DNA of 22,331 nucleotides from JBPCMN01 sp013695115 (GTDB taxonomy: Bacteria > Actinomycetota > Acidimicrobiia > IMCC26256 > JACDBD01). Positions 7,994 through 15,597 of this stretch are shown in pieces. The notes under the pieces are model-generated. The model saw nothing but the letters and a program-made list of their open reading frames with translations. It was not told the origin of the DNA and searched no databases. How positions within the stretch are numbered: the stretch's first letter is position 1; the number at the start of each line of letters is the position of its first letter. A program made the translations under genes and the position numbers. The DNA lies in NCBI GenBank assembly GCA_051002235.1, contig JBPCMN010000060.1, positions 1 through 22,331 of the forward strand. Reading direction: 5' to 3'.

Positions 7994-8658
7994 CGTTCGC
8001 GGCGGCGTACGAGGACGCGCCGCGCGCGTGGGGCGTCGGCCGGCTCCTGCTCGACGGCGAGGTCAAGCCCTGGCCGGTGTCGCAGCACGACATCGACGAC
8101 GAAGCCGAGTCGCAGGCGCCGCGGCTGGCTTCCCTCGGCGTCGGCCCCGGTGACCTGGTCCTCATCGTGGCGATGCTCTCCGAGGCGATCCACGCGGTAC
8201 CGCTCGAGAAGGCGGCGGGGAAGCTCGGTGCGCTCTACTCGTCGGCCGACGCCACCCCGCCCGACGCCTTCCGCGTCGCGTACCTCATCCGTCAGCTCGA
8301 GCCCGCCGCCGTCGTCGGCGTGAACGGGGCCGTGGTGGAGGGCCTCCGCGATCTTGGACGCGACCCCGCTGAGATCCTCGCCGCGGTGGCCGGCCACGTC
8401 GCGACCGCCGACGACGTCGCCTGCGACGAGCTCACCCGACTCGGGCTCGCGCCCCGCCGGTGGGTGAAGCTGGGCCCGACCAGCGCGTGGGAGGAGGAGC
8501 CGGGCACGCTCGGCTACGACCAGACCCGGTGGGATGCCAGCGACGTCGACGGTGAGATCGTGCTCACGAACACGGCCGATCGGCTGACTCCCTGCGACCG
8601 ACTGGCGACCGGGGTACGCGGCCAGGTCCCGAGACCGGGGCGCATCGCACTCGGCTGA
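7990..8658 (+). CDS. Truncated AMP-binding-like protein (N-terminal ANL subdomain only)
   Basis: A 222-aa protein I cannot assign to a characterised family. Residues 38-120 resemble the N-terminal part of AMP-dependent acyl-CoA synthetases: a helix ending in LASLGVGPGDLVLIV, then LEKAAGKLGALYSSADATP and LIRQLEPAAVVGVNG. The nucleotide-binding P-loop, the core motifs and the C-terminal lid are all absent; after about residue 150 the similarity fades. The ATG overlaps the PaaK-like stop (ATGA), so it is coupled to a complete ligase gene. It could be a non-catalytic partner or a decaying paralogue. No frameshift or stop is needed to end it, and flanking genes are intact. The stop is followed by 95 bp without a gene. 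Confidence 0.6.
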   Translation: MTFAAAYEDAPRAWGVGRLLLDGEVKPWPVSQHDIDDEAESQAPRLASLGVGPGDLVLIVAMLSEAIHAVPLEKAAGKLGALYSSADATPPDAFRVAYLIRQLEPAAVVGVNGAVVEGLRDLGRDPAEILAAVAGHVATADDVACDELTRLGLAPRRWVKLGPTSAWEEEPGTLGYDQTRWDASDVDGEIVLTNTADRLTPCDRLATGVRGQVPRPGRIALG

Positions 8659-8721
8659 CCGCGCGCCTGTGGATCTTCACCTTCCGTTTAGGCGCGCTAC
8701 CCCATCCGTCCACCTCCCACG

Positions 8722-8750
8722 TAAGCTGCGGTCAGGACGGACAAGGGAGA
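8722..8750 (+). promoter_or_regulatory. Possible promoter -10 and ribosome-binding site for the envelope module
   Basis: TAAGCT (8722-8727) fits the TAnnnT -10 pattern, and AAGGGAGA (8743-8750) is a good ribosome-binding sequence three bases before the ATG at 8754. The 8659-8753 gap is the only untranslated space before three overlapping genes, so a promoter here is plausible. There is no clear -35. Confidence 0.3.
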
Positions 8751-8753
8751 CTC

Positions 8754-8939
8754 ATGCGCACGCTCGCCTACCTGGACGCCGGCTCGGGCAGCCTGATCGC
8801 GTCGGCGATTGTGGCCGGCTTCGCTGGGATCGCCGTCGTTTTCAAGACGGGGTTCCGCAGGATCGGGATGCTCTTCTCCCCGAAGCGGCGCCGCGAGGCC
8901 AAGGAAGCGAAGCTCGCCGCCGCGACGGATGACGGCTAA
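8754..8939 (+). CDS. Small single-span membrane protein with YLDAGSGS start
   Basis: A 61-aa protein. It begins MRTLAYLDAGSGSLIASAI, then has one hydrophobic span (about 13-31), and ends in a strongly basic, charged tail (FRRIGMLFSPKRRREAKEAK). The YLD(P/A)GSGS start is a recurrent feature of tiny membrane proteins in many phyla, often, as I recall, next to glycan-modifying or methyltransferase genes; their function is not known to me. A strong AAGGGAGA lies just upstream, and its last 11 bases overlap the next gene. The short size, good RBS, coupling and recognisable start make it a real gene. It may anchor or scaffold the two larger proteins at the membrane, which is inference. Confidence 0.8.
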   Translation: MRTLAYLDAGSGSLIASAIVAGFAGIAVVFKTGFRRIGMLFSPKRRREAKEAKLAAATDDG

Positions 8940-10347
8940 CGAGTCGACGGCAGGGTTCCGCGACGAGCCGGCGTCGTTCCGCGACCCGGCCTCCAGCGTC
9001 TTCTACTCCAACGGGCGGGTCCTGCGGGGGCTGAGCGAACGGGGCGCAGCCGACTGGGCCCGGCTGGCCGACAGCCAGTTCTTTCCTCGGTTGGTCGCCG
9101 AGCGCAAGGCGGTCACGACCACCGTCGTCGAGCCGGGATCGCTCGCCGGCGACGAGCCGTGGGCCCGGTACGAGGTCGTTCTCGAGCACGAGCGGATCCC
9201 GTTCGTCTCCTACCCGTACGAGTGGACCTTCGAGATGCTGCGCGACGCCGCCGCGCTGCACCTGGAGATCCTGCTCGCCGCCCTCGACGGCGGCATGACG
9301 ATGAAGGACGGCTACGCGTTCAATGTCCAGTGGCGAGGCTCGGCGCCGATGTTCATCGACATCGGGTCGTTCGAGCCCGGGGGCGGGCCGTGGGTGGGCT
9401 ACCGCCAGTTCTGCCAGACCTTCCTCTATCCCCTGCTCCTCGAGGCCCACCTCGGTGTGCCGTTCCAGCGCTTCCTCCTCGGGCACCTCGACGGGATCGA
9501 GCCCGGCGACATGCGCCGACTGTTCGGCGGGCGGCGACGCTTCAAGAAGGGCGTGTTCCGCAACGTCTACCTGCACAGCGTCATCCAGGACCGGGTGACT
9601 CGCAGCACCCAGTCGGTCCAACAAGACCTGAAGAAGGCCGGTTTCTCCACCGAGCTCACCAAGGCGACGGCGAAGAAGCTGTTGAAGCTGGTCCGGAGCC
9701 TGCGCTCGAAGCGGTCGGGGTCGAACTGGGCCGAGTACCGCGACACCTGCTCGTACAGCGACGCCGAACGCGAGGTGAAGGCGCGCTTCGTGCTGGATGC
9801 AGCCAAGGCCCGTCAACCCGCGCTGGTGTGGGACCTCGGCTGCAACGACGGGGCGTTCGCCCGCCTGGCGGCCGAGCACGCCGGCTACGTCGTGGCCGTG
9901 GACGCCGACGACGTGGTCGTCGACCGTCTCTACCGCTCCCTGCGCGACGACGGCCCCACCAACGTGCTGCCACTGGTGATGAACCTGGTCGACCCGTCAC
10001 CGGGGCGGGGTTGGCGCAACCGGGAGCGGCGCCCCTTCACCGACAGGGGTGCGCCCGACCTGATCCTCGGCCTGGCCCTGGTACACCACCTCGCCATCGC
10101 CGCCAACGTCCCGCTGGCCGAGGTGGTGGCATGGCTGCGGTCGTTCGACTGCGCGGTGGTCGTCGAGTTCGTGGCCCCCGAGGACCCCATGGCCGAGCGG
10201 CTGCTCGCCAACAAGCCCCCGGGCCTGCACGACGACTACCGACCGGACACCTTCGAGCGGCTCCTCGAGGACGCGTTCATCGTCGAGCGGCGCGAAGACC
10301 TGCCCGGCCGGACGCGCACCCTGTACCTGGCGACGCCGCGGACATGA
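8929..10347 (+). CDS. Class I SAM-dependent methyltransferase with kinase-like N-terminal half
   Basis: A 472-aa protein with a C-terminal Rossmann methyltransferase domain from about residue 285. Motif I is LVWDLGCNDGAFA (299-311), followed by an acidic strand end VVAVDAD (321-327) and a motif IV-like LILGLALVHHLA (378-389). The N-terminal 250 residues include MKDGYAFNVQWRGSAPMFIDIGSFE (about 125-149, given in part as D127, N132, D144-I-G146). This recalls the catalytic loop (DxxxxN) and DFG of protein kinase/APH folds, although the family is known only as a methyltransferase. The start overlaps the small membrane protein gene by 11 bp, and the stop overlaps the next gene (ATGA), so the three are translated together. 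The likely target is a surface glycan or lipid; the substrate is unknown. Confidence 0.82.
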   Translation: MTANESTAGFRDEPASFRDPASSVFYSNGRVLRGLSERGAADWARLADSQFFPRLVAERKAVTTTVVEPGSLAGDEPWARYEVVLEHERIPFVSYPYEWTFEMLRDAAALHLEILLAALDGGMTMKDGYAFNVQWRGSAPMFIDIGSFEPGGGPWVGYRQFCQTFLYPLLLEAHLGVPFQRFLLGHLDGIEPGDMRRLFGGRRRFKKGVFRNVYLHSVIQDRVTRSTQSVQQDLKKAGFSTELTKATAKKLLKLVRSLRSKRSGSNWAEYRDTCSYSDAEREVKARFVLDAAKARQPALVWDLGCNDGAFARLAAEHAGYVVAVDADDVVVDRLYRSLRDDGPTNVLPLVMNLVDPSPGRGWRNRERRPFTDRGAPDLILGLALVHHLAIAANVPLAEVVAWLRSFDCAVVVEFVAPEDPMAERLLANKPPGLHDDYRPDTFERLLEDAFIVERREDLPGRTRTLYLATPRT

Positions 10348-12482
10348 GCACCCCGGGGCAGGAGCGCTCCGGCCGGCGCGAACGGCTCCGCGAGGAGCTG
10401 CGCTACTTCCTCGAGATCGCCGCCCTCACCGGGTTCGTCGTCGCCCAGCCCGTCCTCGACGTCTTCGGCCGCAGCCCCGAGACCTTTGTGTTCCGCGGCG
10501 CCGACCGGGGCGACATCGTCCTCTTCGCCGCCATCGTCGTGGCGGTGCCGCCGCTCGTCCTCGGCGCCGGGGCCGCGCTGACCAACATCGCCGGACCGGC
10601 GGCGCGGCGATGGGTGCAGGCCGGGCTGTTGAGCGCGCTGTTCGGCCTGCTGGCGCTCCAGGTGATCAAGAAGGCAACCAGGCTGCACGACGGCGTGCTC
10701 CTCGCGGTCGCGACCGTCGCCGGCTTCGCGTTCGGCGCGGTCTACGTTCGGGTTTCCGGGCTCCGGCTGTGGGTGCAGTACGCGTCGGTCGGCCCGGTCG
10801 CGTTCCTCGTGCTGTTCCTGGTGGCGTCGCCGGCGGCCGACCTCGTGCGTACCGGCAACGCGAGCGCGGCCGCCGACGTGGAGGTCGACGGCGCCCCGCC
10901 GGTCGTCATGTTCCTCCTCGACGAGCTCCCGTTGGCGTCGATCATGCGGTCGGACGGGACGATGGATGCCGAGCTCTTCCCCAACTTCGCCGAACTCGGG
11001 GCGTCGAGCACCTGGTACCGAAACACGACCACGGTCGCGTTGCGGACGTTCTACGCCCTGCCCGCGATCCTCACCGGGCGCTACCCCGACGGACGGGAGA
11101 TCCCGGTCTCGGGCGCCTACCCCGAGAACCTGTTCACCTGGCTCGAGGGCGGCTACGACATCCAAGCCGACGAGACGATCACGCGCTTGTGCCCGCTCGC
11201 GGTCTGCCCCCGCGGGGCCGACCAGTCGGCGCCGACGTCGAACCTGCTCGACGACGCCCGCGGTGTGTGGGCGGACGTGTCGTCGCCCGGTGAGAGCACC
11301 ACCAACCCGACCGAGACGCTCGAGGAGCCGATCGCCGACCAAGGCGACACGCACTTCCGCCGGCAGGCTCGGCAGGCCGCCCGGGCGAACACGCCGGCGC
11401 GCTTCGAGGAGTTCCTCGAGGGCATCGAGCCGGGCGGTGGCCCGTCGCTCGACTTCCTCCATCTCCTGCTCCCCCACGGGCCGAGCCGGTACTACCCGTC
11501 GGGCGTCACCTACGACTGGCGCGGGATCCCCGGTGGACGCGGCGGTGGCAACGGCGACACCTGGACGACTGACGCCGCGCTGGTGACGACGCAGCGGCAG
11601 CGGCACCTGCTCCAGCTCCAGTACGCCGACGAGCTCGTGGGCCGGTTCATCGACCGGCTGAAGAAGCAGGGCGTCTGGGACGAGGCGGTCGTGGTCGTGG
11701 CCGCCGATCACGGCATCGCCTACACACCGGGGCAGAGCAGCCGGGCCGGCGACGCCGACGCCATCCAGCCGAGCTGGCCCGAGCTCCTGTGGGTTCCGCT
11801 GTTCATCCGCGCGCCCGGGCTGGAGGCGGGCGCGGTCAGCGACCGCAACGTGCAGACGATCGACCTCGTGCCCACGATCGCCGACCTCGCCGGCGTCGAA
11901 CTGCCGTGGGGCGTCGACGGGATCTCGGCCGTCGGGACCAAGGAGCGCCCGGCCGCCACCAAGGAGTTCCTGAACTCGTGGAGCGACAGCGGGGTGGAGG
12001 AGCCGGGTACCCGCCGGCCGGTCGACGCCGCCGCCGGCAACGCCGATCTGGCTGAGCACGCCATCGACCGGTTCCTGCCGCCGGGAGGCGATCCGAAGTG
12101 GGCGGTGTACCGGGCCGGGCCCCGTCCCGAGCTGGTGGGGACGAACGTCGCCGACCAAGGGGTCTCGAGCGCGCCGGCAGGTTCGGTCGATCTCGGCAAG
12201 ACCGGGCGCTTCGCGAACGCGTCGCCGTCGGACGGGAAGGTCCCCGGCGCCGTCTGGGGCACGGTCGACGGCGTCGCGCCCGCAGCGGGCGACTTGCTCG
12301 CGGTGGCGGTCAACGGGACCATCGGCGCCACGACCCGAGTGTTGCGAGAGACGCCGGGGGTGGGCTTCTCAGTGATCACCCCCGACTTCCTCTGGCGCGA
12401 CGGTGCCAACGACGTCGAGGTGTTCCTCGTGGTCGACCGCCCCGACGGCAGCATCGAGCTGCGACCTCTCGCGCCTGCCTAA
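10344..12482 (+). CDS. Membrane-anchored alkaline phosphatase/sulfatase-superfamily protein
   Basis: A 712-aa protein with about four membrane spans in residues 55-162, then an external catalytic domain. Metal-site motifs are VMFLLDELP (D193), the nucleophile region TTTVALRTFYALPAILTGRYP (about 228-248), HLLLPHGPSRYYP (H373, H378) and VVAADHGIAY (D455, H456). There is no CxPxR sulfatase signature, so a phospho- or phosphoglycerol-transferase/hydrolase like LtaS-type enzymes is more likely than a classic sulfatase. About 200 C-terminal residues form a separate, probably beta-rich domain (WGTVDGV, LAVAVNGTIGATTRV). A diverged copy of the last 220 or so residues is found as a fragment at 14858-15529. 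It overlaps the methyltransferase stop by 4 bp and ends tail-to-tail with the O-methyltransferase fragment, the stop codons overlapping. Confidence 0.85.
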   Translation: MSTPGQERSGRRERLREELRYFLEIAALTGFVVAQPVLDVFGRSPETFVFRGADRGDIVLFAAIVVAVPPLVLGAGAALTNIAGPAARRWVQAGLLSALFGLLALQVIKKATRLHDGVLLAVATVAGFAFGAVYVRVSGLRLWVQYASVGPVAFLVLFLVASPAADLVRTGNASAAADVEVDGAPPVVMFLLDELPLASIMRSDGTMDAELFPNFAELGASSTWYRNTTTVALRTFYALPAILTGRYPDGREIPVSGAYPENLFTWLEGGYDIQADETITRLCPLAVCPRGADQSAPTSNLLDDARGVWADVSSPGESTTNPTETLEEPIADQGDTHFRRQARQAARANTPARFEEFLEGIEPGGGPSLDFLHLLLPHGPSRYYPSGVTYDWRGIPGGRGGGNGDTWTTDAALVTTQRQRHLLQLQYADELVGRFIDRLKKQGVWDEAVVVVAADHGIAYTPGQSSRAGDADAIQPSWPELLWVPLFIRAPGLEAGAVSDRNVQTIDLVPTIADLAGVELPWGVDGISAVGTKERPAATKEFLNSWSDSGVEEPGTRRPVDAAAGNADLAEHAIDRFLPPGGDPKWAVYRAGPRPELVGTNVADQGVSSAPAGSVDLGKTGRFANASPSDGKVPGAVWGTVDGVAPAAGDLLAVAVNGTIGATTRVLRETPGVGFSVITPDFLWRDGANDVEVFLVVDRPDGSIELRPLAPA

Positions 12483-12949
12483 CGCTTGCGGGCGAGCGTC
12501 AGCCCGTCGCTGATCGCGAGCATGGCGGCGTCGACGCGGACGTCGGCCGCGACCATGTCGTTGAAGGCGCGGATGGCGAGCGTCCCCTCGTCGTTCGCCT
12601 CGGGGTTCACGACCTCGCCCATCAAGAGGACGTTGTCGACCAGGATGACGCCGTTGGGGCGCGTCCGGGCCAGAACCTCTTCGTAGTAGTTCGGGTAATT
12701 GGGCTTGTCGGCGTCGATGAACGCGAGGTCGTACACCTCGTCCCGGGGTAGCGACCGGAGCGTGTCGAGCGCGGGGGCGAGGCGCAACTCAATCTTCGAC
12801 GCGACGCCGGCCTTCTCCCAGTGCTGGCGGCCGATGGCGGTCCACTCCTCGTTCACGTCGCAGCACAGCAGGCGACCGTCGTCGGGCAGTCCCCGGGCGA
12901 TGGCGAGGGCGGAGTAGCCCGTGAACGTGCCAACCTCGATCAGCGGCAC
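12479..12949 (-). pseudogene. O-methyltransferase missing its N-terminal 67 residues
   Basis: The readable frame gives 156 aa that match the intact O-methyltransferase at 16877-17542 from residue 68 to the end, at roughly three-quarters identity, with no frameshift. It keeps IEVGTFTGYSALA, LAFIDADK and VILVDN. It lacks the N-terminal helices and the MQVAPEQG segment that packs against SAM. The homology stops at 12938-12940, where the stop codon of the sulfatase gene begins (TGA at 12940-12942). A GTG at 12947-12949 inside the sulfatase end could start translation with overlap, so a short product is possible, but a working enzyme is doubtful. I call it a 5'-truncated pseudogene. The clean 3' part implies a recent event or a strongly conserved remnant. 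Confidence 0.75.
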
Positions 12950-14334
12950 TCGCCGCCGGCGCAGTCCCGCAGCCGTGCCAGTGTTCGCGCCATCCGGGCC
13001 TCGACCGTCGCCATCGTCGGGTCGCCGGCGCGGTTCTCGAGCTGGTCGGGGTCGGCGCGCAGGTCGTACAGCTCGCGCCCGCCGTCTGTGTACTCGACGT
13101 ACACGTACCGCCGGGTGCGCACCCCCTGGTAGGCACCGGAACGGGCGTCGAACGCCTCGAGCAGCACGGGCCGGTCGCGCTGGTCGCGATTCGGCCGGTC
13201 GAGGAGCTCCTCGAGCGAGCGGCCGTCCATCCGCCGCAACGACTCGGCCCCGGCGAAGGCCAGGATGGTCGGCGCGAGGTCGACGTTGGCGACGAGCGCG
13301 TCGCTGGCGGCACCGGACGCGACGCCGAGCCCGCGCACGACGAGCGGCACCCGGATCGAGGGCTCGTAGGGGAAGACCTTGCCCGACGCCACCCGGTGCT
13401 CACCCTGGAGGAATCCGTTGTCGGACGTGAACACGATGAGCGTGTTGTCGAGCTCACCAGTCTTCCTCAGCGCCCGCACGACCGCGGCCACCCCCTCGTC
13501 GACCGCCAGCAGGCTCTCGAGCCGGCTGCGGTAGCGGCGGGTGATCAGGTCGACCTCGGCCGGGGTGAACGGTGGTTGGGCGGCGAGGCGCGGGGGCTTG
13601 TCGCTGGCGTCGGCCTCGTTGAACGACGCCGGCATGGGGAGCGGCTCGGTCGCGAACGTCCCCTGATGGCGCGCCGCCGGTCGGGCCAGGCGACGGTCGA
13701 GGGCCCGGTGGGGGGCGACGTACGCGAGGTTGAGGAAGAACGGCCCGTCGTCCGACTCGCGACGGATGGTGTCGGTGGCCAGGCGAGTCAGCACGTCGGT
13801 CTGATAGCCGCGCTCCGGCGGCTGGTACCGCAACGCCCCGTTGTTGTTCAGCGTGAAGCCGAGGTACTCGTACACCGAGTCGCCGACGAGCCCGCGCCAA
13901 TCGTCCCAGGCCGGGGGCACCCGGCGCGGGTTAGCCAAGCCGTAGCGGTTGAGGTACTTCCCGATGTGGATGGTCGTGTAGCCCGCGTCCTGGAGCGCCG
14001 CCGGGAGGGTCGTGCGCTCGCGCTCCAACGCTCCGTACCCGCCGTCGGGCGGCTCGTTGCCGAGGACGCCGTGGTTGTGGGCGTACTGGCCGGTGAGCAG
14101 GGTGGCACGCGACGGGCAGCAGAGCGGGTACGAGACGAAGCTGTTGGTGAACGTGACGCCCCGCTCGGCCAGGAGCTCGCGCACGTTCGGCATGACCCGC
14201 ATCGACTCGACGGTCTGGTCGTCGGTCATGATCACGACGACGTTCGGGCGGAGGTCGAGAAAGTCGCCCGACGCGCAGCCTCCGAGCGAAGATGCCGCGA
14301 CGAACGCGGCGACGAGGGCGGCCCGGACCCGCAT
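12940..14334 (-). CDS. Secreted lipoprotein sulfatase (formylglycine type)
   Basis: A 464-aa sulfatase. The N-terminus is a lipoprotein signal (hydrophobic AALVAAFVAASSLGGC, lipobox SLGGC, lipidated C20). Catalytic features are NVVVIMTDDQ (D38, D39 for calcium), the CxPxR sulfatase signature CCPSR with C72 as formylglycine precursor, GKYLNRYG (125-132), and FTSDNGFLQGEHR (D305, N306). The end, with CAGGECR, is a usual C-terminus for this family, so it is complete. It should act outside the cell on a sulfated polysaccharide or small sulfate ester, and needs a formylglycine-generating enzyme encoded elsewhere. It sits where the intact copy of the locus has the small HWHAHDD gene, and its 3' end replaces the start of the O-methyltransferase. 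The ATG is 10 bp after the broken DUF35 gene. Confidence 0.9.
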   Translation of the reverse strand: MRVRAALVAAFVAASSLGGCASGDFLDLRPNVVVIMTDDQTVESMRVMPNVRELLAERGVTFTNSFVSYPLCCPSRATLLTGQYAHNHGVLGNEPPDGGYGALERERTTLPAALQDAGYTTIHIGKYLNRYGLANPRRVPPAWDDWRGLVGDSVYEYLGFTLNNNGALRYQPPERGYQTDVLTRLATDTIRRESDDGPFFLNLAYVAPHRALDRRLARPAARHQGTFATEPLPMPASFNEADASDKPPRLAAQPPFTPAEVDLITRRYRSRLESLLAVDEGVAAVVRALRKTGELDNTLIVFTSDNGFLQGEHRVASGKVFPYEPSIRVPLVVRGLGVASGAASDALVANVDLAPTILAFAGAESLRRMDGRSLEELLDRPNRDQRDRPVLLEAFDARSGAYQGVRTRRYVYVEYTDGGRELYDLRADPDQLENRAGDPTMATVEARMARTLARLRDCAGGECR

Positions 14335-14344
14335 CCCCGGGTGT

Positions 14345-14790
14345 CTAGCCCAGACGGAACCGGGGCAGGCCGACGTCGGCTTCGAGCCGGTCGCAGGCCA
14401 GCGTGACCCGTGCACCCACGCGCAGGGTCTCCTGCGTGGCGTCGACGATGTTGGTGACCAGCTGCACCGGCTCCCCCTCGGTGCCGTCGACCTCCACCAC
14501 CGCACGTTGTAGGGCGCGACGGTCCCCCACCGCCGGGTGCAGCTGCTGCACCACCAGGTGTAGGTGAACACGCGTCCCGTGCCCGGCAGCCTGTCCCACT
14601 CCGAGTCGAGCGCCCGGCAGCGGTAGCAGCCTTCCGTCGGAGGGTGACGGTGGGCACCGCACTCCGTGCAGCGCTGGACGTCGAGCCGGCCCTGGGCGGC
14701 GGCGCGCCAGAACCCGGCGTTGGTGCGATTGACCAGAGGCAGAGGCAGCCCGGCGGGAAGGTAGGGCGCGCCCTCGCGGACCGCGATCAT
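14345..14790 (-). pseudogene. Frameshifted DUF35 (Zn-ribbon/OB-fold) acyl-CoA-associated protein
   Basis: This is a diverged copy of the intact DUF35 gene at 18009-18467. From ATG 14788-14790 one frame encodes the N-terminus and zinc ribbon (CTEC and CYRC) up to the TYTW that starts the OB fold. Homology then switches frames: VVQQLHPAVG is in a second frame, APYNV in the first, and VVEVDGTEGEP to the stop (VGLPRFRLG) in the second. Compared with the intact copy, about three small deletions lie between roughly 14500 and 14556. The ATG overlaps the TGA of the amidohydrolase remnant by 4 bp, exactly as in the intact locus. Either a real pseudogene or a consensus-sequence error would explain this; codons outside the shifts look unharmed. 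Confidence 0.8.
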
Positions 14791-14855
14791 GCGCTTGCGG
14801 TGGCGCCGGGAAGCTCGAGCCCGTAGAGCCGCGCGGTCGTGTCGAACGTGATGCG
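14787..14855 (-). pseudogene. Amidohydrolase remnant (last 22 codons)
   Basis: The short frame ending at TGA 14787-14789 reads RITFDTTARLYGLELP and a short tail. It matches the C-terminus of the intact amidohydrolase at 18464-19570 (RITFDTTAGLYGLELP). Homology stops at about 14855; the next bases, from 14858, belong to a fragment of the membrane sulfatase-superfamily gene in the opposite orientation. The body of the amidohydrolase gene, about 345 codons, is missing. It marks the left side of a breakpoint. Confidence 0.75.
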
Positions 14856-14857
14856 GC

Positions 14858-15529
14858 ATCCGGGCGCCTGCCCTCGAGGCGGGCGCGGTGAGCGACCGCA
14901 ACGTGCGGACGATCGACATCGTCCCCACCATCGCCGACCTGATCGGGCGCCGATCCGCCGTGGAAGGTCGACGGCATCTCGGCGGTGGGGACGCGGACCC
15001 GGCCCGGAGCCACCAAGGAGTTCCTCAACTCGTGGGCCCAGGGCGGCACCGAGAAGCCCGGCGCCCGCCGGGCGGTCGACGCCCGCGTCGGCAACGCCTA
15101 CCTGCGCGAGCACACCATCAACCGGTTCCGGGGCGCGGGCGATCCGACTGGGCGCTGCACCGGTTCGGTCCGCACCCCGAGCTCGTGGGAAGACGCGTCG
15201 AGGAGCTCACCGTGTCGTCCGAGCCGGCGGGCACCGTGCATCTCGCTCAGCACGAGCGCTTCGACGACGTCGACTCGTCGAGCGGCATCCTCCCCGGCGA
15301 GGTGTGGGGCACGGTCGACGGCGTCGACGACTCCTCCGATCCCGTCGTGGCGGTGGCGCTCAATGGCACGATCGCGGCGACGACCCGGATCGCTGGTCGT
15401 ACCGACGGCGTCCAGCTCACGGCGCTGCCCCCCGAGCGGCTCTGGCACGACGGCCGTAACGACGTGGTGGTGTTCCTGCTCCGGGAGACGGCGGGCGGCG
15501 TAGAGCTCAGTCCGCTCAGCCCGACGTAG
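14858..15529 (+). pseudogene. C-terminal fragment of a membrane sulfatase-superfamily gene, frameshifted
   Basis: The translated fragment matches residues 488-712 of the protein encoded at 10344-12482, at roughly 60% identity by eye. Conserved blocks are IRAPxLEAGAVSDRNV, TKEFLNSW, EVWGTVDGV, VAVALNGTIAATTR and the end. The first part is in one frame, the middle (VGTRTRPGATKEF to FRGAGD) in another, and from WALHRFGPHPELVG to the TAG at 15527 the first again. This implies one extra base near 14945-14950 and one missing near 15145-15150. There are no membrane spans, catalytic motifs or start codon in context. It cannot make the enzyme. The 60% level means it diverged as a functional paralogue before being truncated, or came from a related source. 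Confidence 0.8.
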
Positions 15530-15597
15530 CCCGACGCTCCGCGCAGCCGACGAGCGCCGCCGCCGCGTTACGGTGCGGCCGCTTGATCGCTTACCGG

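Noticed and set aside
9159..10343. N-terminal extension of the sulfatase-superfamily frame through the methyltransferase gene
   Set aside because: The extension is a low-complexity R/P/G shadow of the methyltransferase; the family-like protein starts at the ATG at 10344, which overlaps the preceding stop.
10236..12158. 640-codon open frame on the minus strand across the membrane sulfatase-superfamily gene
   Set aside because: It is antisense to a gene with clear motifs and spans, lacks domain similarity, is rich in R/G/D/H as GC-rich shadow frames are, and has no ribosome-binding site.
14888..15529. A standalone 213-aa protein
   Set aside because: Only the first and last parts match the sulfatase-superfamily C-terminus; the middle is out of frame, so this is a frameshifted fragment.
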